From: Atopobiaceae bacterium
Lineage (GTDB): Bacteria; Actinomycetota; Coriobacteriia; Coriobacteriales; Atopobiaceae
Direction of reading: 5' to 3'
DNA length: 64,000 bases
Assembly (NCBI GenBank): GCA_017533825.1
Contig: JAFWIE010000076.1
Span: 1 to 64,000, forward strand
Shown here: positions 33,396 through 40,932 of the stretch, piece by piece
Layout: each line of letters opens with the position of its first letter
Numbering within the stretch: the first letter of the stretch is position 1
Position numbers and translations under genes: made by a program
The notes under the pieces: generated by a model
The model's input: the letters and a program-made list of their open reading frames with translations, nothing else
Databases searched by the model: none
Told to the model about the DNA's origin: nothing

Positions 33396-33465
33396 CTGGC
33401 GGCGGCGTGGCGAGGACTGAGCTGCTTGTCATCATCGAGTGATTCTCGGCGTGGTCAATGCGCTC

Positions 33466-33507
33466 AAGGGGTTTACTGTGGGTAGCACCTCGGTAGACCC
33501 CTTTTTT
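33466..33507 (+). terminator. Terminator after the SGNH esterase gene
   Basis: AAGGGGTTTAC (33466-33476) pairs with GTAGACCCCTT (33493-33503) with one G-T wobble, running into a six-T tract. The remainder of the 251-bp gap before the rhamnosidase gene shows only a weak GATAAT (33625-33630) with TTATGT 18 bases upstream. Confidence 0.85.
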
Positions 33508-33646
33508 GGTTGTTCGTGACTCACCGATTTTCGATTTTCGACACAAATGATTCGATTCTCATCACGGTAGTATCCAAGAGCCTATCGCCAATCCCAATCC
33601 TTATGTATAAAACGGTTAAGGCCAGATAATACAGGGGGTTTAGGGA

Positions 33647-36430
33647 ATGGAAGTTTACAGATTAAGGACCAACCATTTAAAAGTGGCGCTGGGCTACATG
33701 TTTGGAATTCCTGTCTTCTCGTGGTGCGTGAGGGACGCAGAGGGGGCGGTAGCAGAGGCATCGCGCCTTGTGGTTATGCGTGATGGCAAGCAGATAGCCG
33801 ATACGGGCTGGGCTGCACTCGACTCCCTGGCCACTCAGATCGACGGCCTCACACTTGAACCGCGCACACGCTACGAGTGGAACGTATCCGTTCGCACCAA
33901 CGCTGGCGAAGAGTCCACGTCTCAGACCGCATGGTTCGAGACCGGCAAGATGGACGAACCCTGGAATGCATCTTGGATTACCTGCGACGGAGCGGAATCC
34001 CCTCGCCATCCCGTCTTCTCGACGAGCTTCTCGCTTGTGGGTGACGTTGCCTCTGCACGCCTGTATGCATGCGGCCTGGGTCTGTATGACGCCACGCTCA
34101 ACGGCATTCGCGTAAGCGACGAATACCTTGCCCCGGGTACCAATGCTTACGACCAGTGGCTTCAGGTGCAAACTTACGACGTAACAGATGCTTTGGCAGC
34201 TGCAGGAGATTCTGTGACATTGTCATTCCTTATGGGCAACGGATGGTGGAAGGGTCGCTTTGGCTTCATCCCCGAGGACCGCGGCTTCTATGGCAGCGAC
34301 TGGCGACTCATTGCGGAACTGCACATTACCTATGCCGATGGAACCGAGCAGGTAGTTGGTTCTGGTGAGGATTGGCGCCTCGATCGTTCCAAAGTGTATG
34401 CCTCGAACATTTATGACGGAGAGTACGTGGATGACACGCTGCCGGCTGTTGCCCCTGTGTCGGCGACGTTGCTCGCGGCGGATGAGGCTCGCGTCACAAC
34501 CGCGAAGCTCACCGACCGCCTTTCGCTTCCTGTAACCGCACACGAGACCTTTATGCCGACAATCGTAGACGTCCCATCGGGCAACCTCGTACTCGACATG
34601 GGCCAGGAGTTCGCTGGCACGTTCCGACTTCGCGTGCACGAGCCGGCGGGGACCACAGTTCACGTATGGCTGGGCGAGCTTCTGCAAGATGGTGAGTTCT
34701 ACAACGAGAACCTGCGCAGCGCCAAGCAAGAGTACGTGTACGTGAGCGATGGAGACGAACACGTTCTTGAACCGCGCTTCACCTACTACGGGTATCGCTA
34801 CGCAAAGATCGTGGGCCTAAGCTCCTTTGTCCCGTCGGACTTCACGGGTGTGGCGCTCTATTCCGACTTCGAGGAGGCGGGAAGCCTGACCACCGGCCAC
34901 GCTCTCGTAAACAAACTCGTCTCCAACACGCGCTGGGGGATGAAGAGCAACTTCGTAGACACCCCCACCGACTGCCCCCAGCGCGACGAGCGCATGGGTT
35001 GGACAGGAGATGCCCAAGTGTTTGCGCCCACGGCCCTTTACCTGGCCGATCAGCAGCCCTTCTATCGTAAGTTCGCGTACGACATGGCGCGCGAGGCCGA
35101 CAAGTTCGGAGGTGCCGCGCCGCTCGTGGCTCCCGCCTTCATGCTGGAGGGTCCCGCGTGTGCCGTGTGGGGCGACGCCACCTGCTTCATTCCGTGGCAG
35201 AGCTATCTGTTCTCGGGCGACAAGAGCGTTCTTGCCGAGCACTTCGACTACATGAAGAGCTGGGTGGATCACATTGAGAAGGTCGATGACGGCAGCAACC
35301 ACGCTTGGGGCGGGCTGCATCAGCTTGGCGATTGGCTCGCACTTGACGCACCCAAGGGTGACCGCACCGGTGCCACCGATCCCGACTTCATTGCTTATCT
35401 GTACTGGTGGCGTAGCGCTACGGAGGTTGCCGAGGCGGCTCGTGTGCTTGGCATTCCCGATGATGCCTACCGCTACGATCAGATGGCCCAGCGCGTGCTC
35501 GATTACATCAATGCCGAGTACTTCACACCCAACGGGCGCTGTGCGGTAACCACCCAAACGGCCTATGCCCTCTGCATCGCTTTCGGCTTCGGCTCGCCCG
35601 AGTTCAGCGCATTCGCACTTGATCGCGCACTCGCCCGCAACGAAGGCAAGCTCGTAACCGGCTTTGTAGGTACGAACTTCCTCACCCGCGCGCTCTGCAT
35701 GGCGGGCATGCCCTCCAAGGCATATGACCTGCTCCTTAACGAGGAATACCCCGGCTGGCTTCGCGAGGTGAAGCTTGGCGCCACCACCATATGGGAGCGC
35801 TGGAACTCCCTCGACGACGATGGCGTCATCACGGGCGTTGGCATGAACTCCATGAACCATTACTCCTATGGCTCCATCGTGGAATGGCTCTTTGGTTATG
35901 CGGCCGGGCTGCGCCCCGATGCCAGCGAACCGGGCTTTCGCCGCGCAATCGTGGCCCCCATTCCCAGCTGGCGCATCGGCCATCTGGAATGTGAGTACAC
36001 GAGCTCGGCTGGCACCTGGCGTGTCTCATGGAATTGTCTCGACGAGAACCACCTGCGCATCGGGCTCACCGTTCCCTTTGGCTGCACGGCGAGCCTCGAG
36101 CTGCCGCATGCGCCGGAGAGTGCCTATCAGGAGTTGGGCGGCCACGAACTCGGCGCTGGCACTTATGAGGTCAGCTACCAGACGTCCACTCCACTGCGCC
36201 GTGTCCCCTCAGTGGACTGGGCAATGGGAGACCTTCTGGCGTCACCCGATACGGATGCTGTTGTCCGCGCACATTGCAAGCCTGACTGGATTGCCCCCGA
36301 CGAGACACACCTCTCTATGCGCCAGCTGGCATACAAACTCGCCCGCGGGTCTCGTCCCATGAGCGAAGAAGCGCTGGCGGCATGTGACGAAGCGCTTCGT
36401 GCCCTCGCTGAGAAGGGCCCCAACGACTAA
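33647..36430 (+). CDS. GH78 alpha-L-rhamnosidase
   Basis: A 927-residue enzyme with the multi-domain GH78 layout: an N-terminal Ig-like/rhamnosid_N beta region (1 to about 330), an (alpha/alpha)6 catalytic barrel (about 410-770) and a C-terminal beta-sandwich. The catalytic signature TDCPQRDERMGWTGDAQVF contains the general acid Glu448; WERWNS and HYSYGSIVEWLFGYAAG are typical of the barrel end. There is no signal peptide, so rhamnosides must be imported first. It opens an apparent operon with the PTS EIIBC (105 bp downstream) and a ROK kinase, suggesting use of a rhamnosylated glycoside, possibly a plant flavonoid conjugate (inference). Confidence 0.93.
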   Translation: MEVYRLRTNHLKVALGYMFGIPVFSWCVRDAEGAVAEASRLVVMRDGKQIADTGWAALDSLATQIDGLTLEPRTRYEWNVSVRTNAGEESTSQTAWFETGKMDEPWNASWITCDGAESPRHPVFSTSFSLVGDVASARLYACGLGLYDATLNGIRVSDEYLAPGTNAYDQWLQVQTYDVTDALAAAGDSVTLSFLMGNGWWKGRFGFIPEDRGFYGSDWRLIAELHITYADGTEQVVGSGEDWRLDRSKVYASNIYDGEYVDDTLPAVAPVSATLLAADEARVTTAKLTDRLSLPVTAHETFMPTIVDVPSGNLVLDMGQEFAGTFRLRVHEPAGTTVHVWLGELLQDGEFYNENLRSAKQEYVYVSDGDEHVLEPRFTYYGYRYAKIVGLSSFVPSDFTGVALYSDFEEAGSLTTGHALVNKLVSNTRWGMKSNFVDTPTDCPQRDERMGWTGDAQVFAPTALYLADQQPFYRKFAYDMAREADKFGGAAPLVAPAFMLEGPACAVWGDATCFIPWQSYLFSGDKSVLAEHFDYMKSWVDHIEKVDDGSNHAWGGLHQLGDWLALDAPKGDRTGATDPDFIAYLYWWRSATEVAEAARVLGIPDDAYRYDQMAQRVLDYINAEYFTPNGRCAVTTQTAYALCIAFGFGSPEFSAFALDRALARNEGKLVTGFVGTNFLTRALCMAGMPSKAYDLLLNEEYPGWLREVKLGATTIWERWNSLDDDGVITGVGMNSMNHYSYGSIVEWLFGYAAGLRPDASEPGFRRAIVAPIPSWRIGHLECEYTSSAGTWRVSWNCLDENHLRIGLTVPFGCTASLELPHAPESAYQELGGHELGAGTYEVSYQTSTPLRRVPSVDWAMGDLLASPDTDAVVRAHCKPDWIAPDETHLSMRQLAYKLARGSRPMSEEALAACDEALRALAEKGPND

Positions 36431-36535
36431 GACGTTTATCGGGCAACACGTGTCTGCCCAAATTTTCATGTTTGTAAAGTGGCCAAACGACGCATCGGGA
36501 ACGCGCCGTGAAGCCGGGAAGAGAAGGGAGTTCCC

Positions 36536-37921
36536 ATGGCAAGAGATTGGAACAAGCTCGCGACGGACGTCATCGAGCTTGTAGGTGGCGAGGAGAACAT
36601 CACCTCCATCACGCACTGCGTCACGCGCCTGCGCTTCATGCTCAAGGATGAGTCTAAAGCAAACGACGAGCAGATCGGCAAGCTGGACGGTGTCATCCAA
36701 GTGATGCATGCCTCCGGACAGTATCAGGTGGTCATCGGACCCAAGGTTGGGGAAGCCTACGACGCCGTGGTGGCGCAGCTGCCTGGACTTGCCGCCGGAG
36801 AGGTTGCCGCCGATGACGCTGAGGATGAGAAGGGCGGCTTTAGCCTCAACTCGCTCTTTGACATCGTCTCGGGCATCTTCGTACCGTTCATCGGTATCTT
36901 TACCGCCGCAGGTCTTACGCGTGCCCTGGCAACCATGGCGGTTACGCTTGGCTGGCTGACTGCCGAAAGCTCCACCTACGTTATCCTCAACGCCATCGGC
37001 GACGGCGTCTTCCAGTTCCTCCCCATCTTCATTGCAAACACCGCCGCAAAGAAGTTCAAGTGCAACCAGTGGATCGCCATGGCTGTGGCAGCGTTCTTGG
37101 TGGTGCCCTCCATGGTTGGCCTCAAGGATACCTTTGCCGAGGCCGGCGGTCCTACCCTGTTTGGCATCCCTGTAATCATCCCTGACTCTGGCTACCTACA
37201 AGCTGTCTTTCCCATCATCTTTGCGGTTTATCTGCAATCATGGCTCGAGAAGCCCGTCAAGCTCATGCCGCAGATTGCCCGCGACCTCCTGGGCAACATG
37301 CTTGTGCTCGTGTGCACCTCGCTCATCACGCTGCTTGTGGTTGGTCCTGTGGTGAACACGGTCTCCGGCTGGATCGCAACCGGTCTCATGTCCATCCTAG
37401 GTGTCGCTCCCGCGCTCGCAGGCTTCCTCATTGCAGCACTCTGGCCCGTCCTCATCATCTTTGGTCTGCACTGGGGCATCATCCCCATCATGATCTCCAG
37501 CCTTATGACCATGGGCTACGACGTCATCGGCCCCATCACCAACGGCACCAACTACGTCATCGGCGCTGCTGTGCTTGCCATCCTTGTCAAGACCAAGAAA
37601 CCTGGCGTGCGCACCACGGCAACGGAGTGCCTCGCATCCGCTTGGCTGGGCGGCATCACCGAACCCGCCATCTACGGTCTGCTCATCAAGTACAAGAGGC
37701 CTTTCATTACCATGGCACTTTCGTGCGGCGTCTCCGGCGCAGTGACGGCAATTCTTGAAGTGCACCAGACCGGCATCCTGACCACTTCCGTATTCACGCT
37801 GCCCGTGCTTGGCGCCACGCTCGGTGTAGGACACCTCGTGGGCATCGGCGTAGCGGCGGTCGTAGGATTCGTGACCACATTCCTCTTTGGCTTCAACGAC
37901 AGCATGGTCACTGACGAATAG
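36536..37921 (+). CDS. PTS transporter EIIBC, glucose/beta-glucoside superfamily
   Basis: A 461-residue permease. The N-terminal IIB domain (1 to about 80) has phospho-acceptor Cys28 in ITHCVTRLRF; an acidic linker (about 87-98) leads to a roughly ten-helix IIC domain of the glucose superfamily. No IIA domain is fused and none is encoded nearby, so it must borrow one. Between a rhamnosidase and a ROK kinase, the likely cargo is a disaccharide or glycoside containing rhamnose or glucose. The ATG follows GAAGGGAG. A phospho-glycosidase, normally needed after PTS import, is not adjacent, so the order of cleavage and phosphorylation is unclear. Confidence 0.88.
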   Translation: MARDWNKLATDVIELVGGEENITSITHCVTRLRFMLKDESKANDEQIGKLDGVIQVMHASGQYQVVIGPKVGEAYDAVVAQLPGLAAGEVAADDAEDEKGGFSLNSLFDIVSGIFVPFIGIFTAAGLTRALATMAVTLGWLTAESSTYVILNAIGDGVFQFLPIFIANTAAKKFKCNQWIAMAVAAFLVVPSMVGLKDTFAEAGGPTLFGIPVIIPDSGYLQAVFPIIFAVYLQSWLEKPVKLMPQIARDLLGNMLVLVCTSLITLLVVGPVVNTVSGWIATGLMSILGVAPALAGFLIAALWPVLIIFGLHWGIIPIMISSLMTMGYDVIGPITNGTNYVIGAAVLAILVKTKKPGVRTTATECLASAWLGGITEPAIYGLLIKYKRPFITMALSCGVSGAVTAILEVHQTGILTTSVFTLPVLGATLGVGHLVGIGVAAVVGFVTTFLFGFNDSMVTDE

Positions 37922-38009
37922 TCCTTCCTTCCTTTCCGGGGTCATCTGAAATCGAATTCCAGGTGACCCCGACTTCAGACTTGCATGTATCGTAGATGAG
38001 GAGAGAATA

Positions 38010-38903
38010 ATGAGTAGGAACTATCTTTGTTTGGACATTGGCGGTACCAACACGCGCATCGGCGTGGTGAGCGAGGATCTCGAAGTGAGAAGCTCTGAGA
38101 TTCGTAGCACTCCCGAGCTCGCAAGGCATTCCATTGCCGAGGGATTGCAGGAGCTCGTTGCCGAGTGGATTGCACGCGCCAAGGGCGACCAGAGAATCAA
38201 TGGCGTGGTTGTGGGCGTGCCCGCCACGGTGGACGAAGCGTGCCGTCGCGTTTTGCAGGCACCCAACGTAGACGGCCTCTCCGGCCTCGACCTCGCGGAT
38301 TTGCTGGAGGACGTAGCTGGCGTGCCCGTCGTGGTGGAGAAGGATGTGAACCTCCTGATTCTGTCCGACATTCACGATTTGGGCATTGATCCTGCCGCAT
38401 CAGTGGCGGGCGTGTACTTCGGTACGGGTATCGGCAACGCACTCTACTTGGGTGGCACGGTTTGGCATGGAGCACATGGCGTCGCGGGTGAGCTTGGTCA
38501 CGTGCCGCAGTTCGGCCACACGGAGACCTGTGGCTGCGGTAACCCCGGTTGTCTTGAATGCTTCGGAGGCGGACATCATCTTGCCGCGGTCATGAAGCGC
38601 GCCTTTCCCGAGACGCCCATTGGCAAAGCATTCGTGTATCATAGCGCAGCTCCCCAGATAGTGGAAATCCTGGACGCCATGGCCATTGCGGTCGCGACGG
38701 AGGCGAATGTCCTCGATCCAGCCGAGGTGATTATCGGTGGCGGACTACCTACGATGGAGGGCTTCGACCGAGAGGCATTTGCGGAACGCGTCCGTACCCA
38801 TCTGCGCAAGCCGTATCCCGCGCAAACCCTGAGCATGAGGTACTCCCGCCAAGGGCAGCTGAGCGGACTCGTTGGCGGTGCCCTTAGGATGTCGGCTCGA
38901 TAG
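38010..38903 (+). CDS. ROK-family sugar kinase
   Basis: A 297-residue ROK protein without a DNA-binding domain, hence a kinase rather than a repressor. The ATP-binding motif CLDIGGTNTRIG is N-terminal, and the ROK zinc motif GHTETCGCGNPGCLECFGGG lies near residues 168-190. It likely phosphorylates glucose, allose, a beta-glucoside or another hexose derivative released by the locus; sequence alone cannot choose. It is 88 bp after the EIIBC gene with AGGAGAG as ribosome site. Its 3' end overlaps the 3' end of the convergent AraC-type gene by 20 bp. Confidence 0.9.
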   Translation: MSRNYLCLDIGGTNTRIGVVSEDLEVRSSEIRSTPELARHSIAEGLQELVAEWIARAKGDQRINGVVVGVPATVDEACRRVLQAPNVDGLSGLDLADLLEDVAGVPVVVEKDVNLLILSDIHDLGIDPAASVAGVYFGTGIGNALYLGGTVWHGAHGVAGELGHVPQFGHTETCGCGNPGCLECFGGGHHLAAVMKRAFPETPIGKAFVYHSAAPQIVEILDAMAIAVATEANVLDPAEVIIGGGLPTMEGFDREAFAERVRTHLRKPYPAQTLSMRYSRQGQLSGLVGGALRMSAR

Positions 38904-39783
38904 GATTGCTGGTTGCGAGGGCTCGGTAGGATCGCGGGCTTATGCCGGTGACTGCAGAGAAGCGGTACGAAAAGTTGCTGGTCGAAGCAAAACCCGCCTG
39001 TCCGGCAATGTCCCTTATGGGAAGCGAGGTCTCCGCAAGCAGCTGCTTGGCGCGCGTTATGCGAAAGCGAATCAAGTAGTCATGTGGAGACGTCCCGAGG
39101 GATTGCCGGAACAGACGGGTGAGGTAACTGGGGCTGACGCTTGCGGCCCGTGCAAGGTCGTCGATGATAAGCGGCTCCGAGTAGTGACTGGCGATATAAG
39201 ACTGCGCGATGGCAACGGGATTCTCTTTGGGGATTTCCTCACGAGCCTTCGATATAAGAAGCTCGGACAGAATCGCATGCACGGCAATGCCCACCAGCTC
39301 GCTGTTCTCTATGGATTCGGTCTCCAGGCGATCAAAGATCGTCTCAAAATGAGTCACGACGCGCGTGCGCGAAACGACGTGGGGGCTGAGCGCCGGAAGT
39401 CCAAGGCGCTTCGCCACGGCATCAACTCCCACGCCTTCCACGTGAGCCCAGTAGTGATGCCAATGGTTGGCCTGCGAAGCAGTACCGTATTCCTGAGGTG
39501 TGCGGCAATCCATGAGGAGGGCCTGTCCGTGGCGTATCGTCGCCGTGTGATTGCCCTGACGCACATAGCCAGTGCCTCCAAAGGTATAGAACAGCAAGTA
39601 GCTGTCCTTACGCTCGCGTGCGGTGAGGAAGTGCTCGCGACCGTAAAGCGTACCGGCCTCGGTGCACAGAAAGGGTTGCTCGAGCTGCATTGCGCTTGGT
39701 GTGGTGACGAGCCAGAAGCTGCGTGAATCCAAATCGCTGCGAAGCTTATACCGATTATCTGTCCGTCCGCCCTTACTTCTCAC
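38884..39783 (-). CDS. AraC-family regulator with cupin sensor
   Basis: A 299-residue regulator: an N-terminal sugar-sensing cupin (GYVRQGNHTATIRHGQALLMD, about 60-110) and a C-terminal double helix-turn-helix (about 195-295; IDDLARAASVSPSYLTRLF and IRDIAGQAGFASTSNFSYRF). The start is taken as GTG at 39783, preceded by AGGGGG, since longer readings would run into the promoter and start of the divergent esterase. It is convergent with the rhamnosidase operon and 63 bp from the divergent esterase, so it probably activates both in response to a sugar. No operator can be proposed with confidence. Confidence 0.9.
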   Translation of the reverse strand: MRSKGGRTDNRYKLRSDLDSRSFWLVTTPSAMQLEQPFLCTEAGTLYGREHFLTARERKDSYLLFYTFGGTGYVRQGNHTATIRHGQALLMDCRTPQEYGTASQANHWHHYWAHVEGVGVDAVAKRLGLPALSPHVVSRTRVVTHFETIFDRLETESIENSELVGIAVHAILSELLISKAREEIPKENPVAIAQSYIASHYSEPLIIDDLARAASVSPSYLTRLFRQSLGTSPHDYLIRFRITRAKQLLAETSLPIRDIAGQAGFASTSNFSYRFSAVTGISPRSYRALATSNPIEPTS

Positions 39784-39846
39784 CGGTCCCCCTACGCACT
39801 CGATAAGATGGAATTGTTGTATCACGAAATGATGGGAGAAATGACG

Positions 39847-40665
39847 ATGGCACTGATACAGGTTAACTACTTCTCCAACGCGCTGGCACGCACTGTTCCG
39901 GTGAACGTCGTACTGCCTGCAGACAAAGTGGACTCCAAGACACATCGATATGCATCGTTTGTTAAGCCGTTCAAGACACTCTACCTATTGCACGGCATGT
40001 TTGGTAACTACACTGACTGGGTCACGAACACACGTGTACAGCGCTGGGCAGAAGAGCGCAATCTGGCGGTAGTCATGCCGTCGGGCGACAACATGTACTA
40101 CGTGGAAAGCCTTCTACCATTCAACGATTACGGTGCCTTCGTGAGAGAAGAGCTACCGCGAATCATGCGCGCGATGTTCCCCCTGTCGCAGAAGCGCGAG
40201 GACACCTTCATAGCCGGCCTCTCCATGGGCGGCTTCGGTGCCCTGCGCAATGGTTTCAAGTACTCGGACACCTTCAGCCGTATCGCCGCCCTCTCCAGTG
40301 CGCTCACGGTGCTCGATCCAAAGGTGCCCCCCATTGCTGGTGACAAGGCGGTGTTCGGCGACCTCGAAGCGGCCACGCAGACCGATAAGGATTTCTTGGT
40401 TGCCTATAGCCAGCTACGTGCGCGCGTAATGACTGGAAAAGCTACGATGCCCGCGATTTACTTGGCCTGTGGGACCGAGGACGGCTTCTTGGAGAGCACG
40501 CGCGCCTTCCGCGACCAGCTCGTAGGCGACGGCGTGGACGTGACATACGATGAGCAGCCCGGAGGCCACGAGTGGGACTTCTGGGATGCTCAGATCAAGA
40601 AGGTCATCGACTGGCTTCCGCTCGATGACGCAGACCAAGGTTTTGGCAGCGGCGCCATTGACTAG
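39847..40665 (+). CDS. Alpha/beta-hydrolase carbohydrate esterase, EstA-like
   Basis: A 272-residue esterase of the tributyrin esterase/S-formylglutathione hydrolase-like group. The nucleophile elbow is GLSMGG (Ser126), the oxyanion region LLHGMFGNYTDW (48-59), and the catalytic His lies in GGHEWDFW near residue 250. No signal peptide. It likely removes acetyl or other acyl groups from carbohydrate substrates handled by the rhamnoside locus, under the divergent AraC regulator. Either of two nearby ATGs (39841, 39847) could be used; spacing from GGGAG favours 39847. A RAYT relic begins three bases after its stop codon. Confidence 0.86.
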   Translation: MALIQVNYFSNALARTVPVNVVLPADKVDSKTHRYASFVKPFKTLYLLHGMFGNYTDWVTNTRVQRWAEERNLAVVMPSGDNMYYVESLLPFNDYGAFVREELPRIMRAMFPLSQKREDTFIAGLSMGGFGALRNGFKYSDTFSRIAALSSALTVLDPKVPPIAGDKAVFGDLEAATQTDKDFLVAYSQLRARVMTGKATMPAIYLACGTEDGFLESTRAFRDQLVGDGVDVTYDEQPGGHEWDFWDAQIKKVIDWLPLDDADQGFGSGAID

Positions 40666-40667
40666 CA

Positions 40668-40805
40668 TGACGGGCATCTCCCTCGGGCCCATATCGAGGG
40701 CCGGCAGGGGGTTGAACGAAAAACCCGTCCCCTGTTCACGCGCACCGTGGAACGAAAGACCCGTCCCCTGTTCCACGGTGGAACGAAAAACCCGTCCCCT
40801 GTTCC
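40668..40805 (+). mobile_element. RAYT 3'-end relic with three REP copies
   Basis: Bases 40668-40737 match 31108-31176 (last codons and right REP of the intact transposase unit) with only a few differences, including a one-base gain near the old stop codon. Two further REPs follow (40749-40774 and 40780-40805). The remainder of the transposase is absent. It is either a deletion remnant or a non-autonomous unit mobilised in trans. Confidence 0.78.
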
Positions 40806-40866
40806 ACCACCCTGTTCACCCGCGAAGCGGGTCTATTCTACCGAGCAAACACTACCTATTACATTA

Positions 40867-40897
40867 TTGAAGGAAACGCAACCGTAACCTGTATAAT
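40867..40897 (+). promoter_or_regulatory. Promoter of the GGDEF-EAL gene
   Basis: TTGAAG (40867-40872) and a perfect TATAAT (40892-40897) are separated by 19 bp, 36 bases before the start codon. The spacing is long but the -10 is perfect and the surroundings AT-rich. Confidence 0.55.
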
Positions 40898-40932
40898 ATA
40901 AAGAAGTCTGCATAAGGTGGGGAGGGCTGCGC

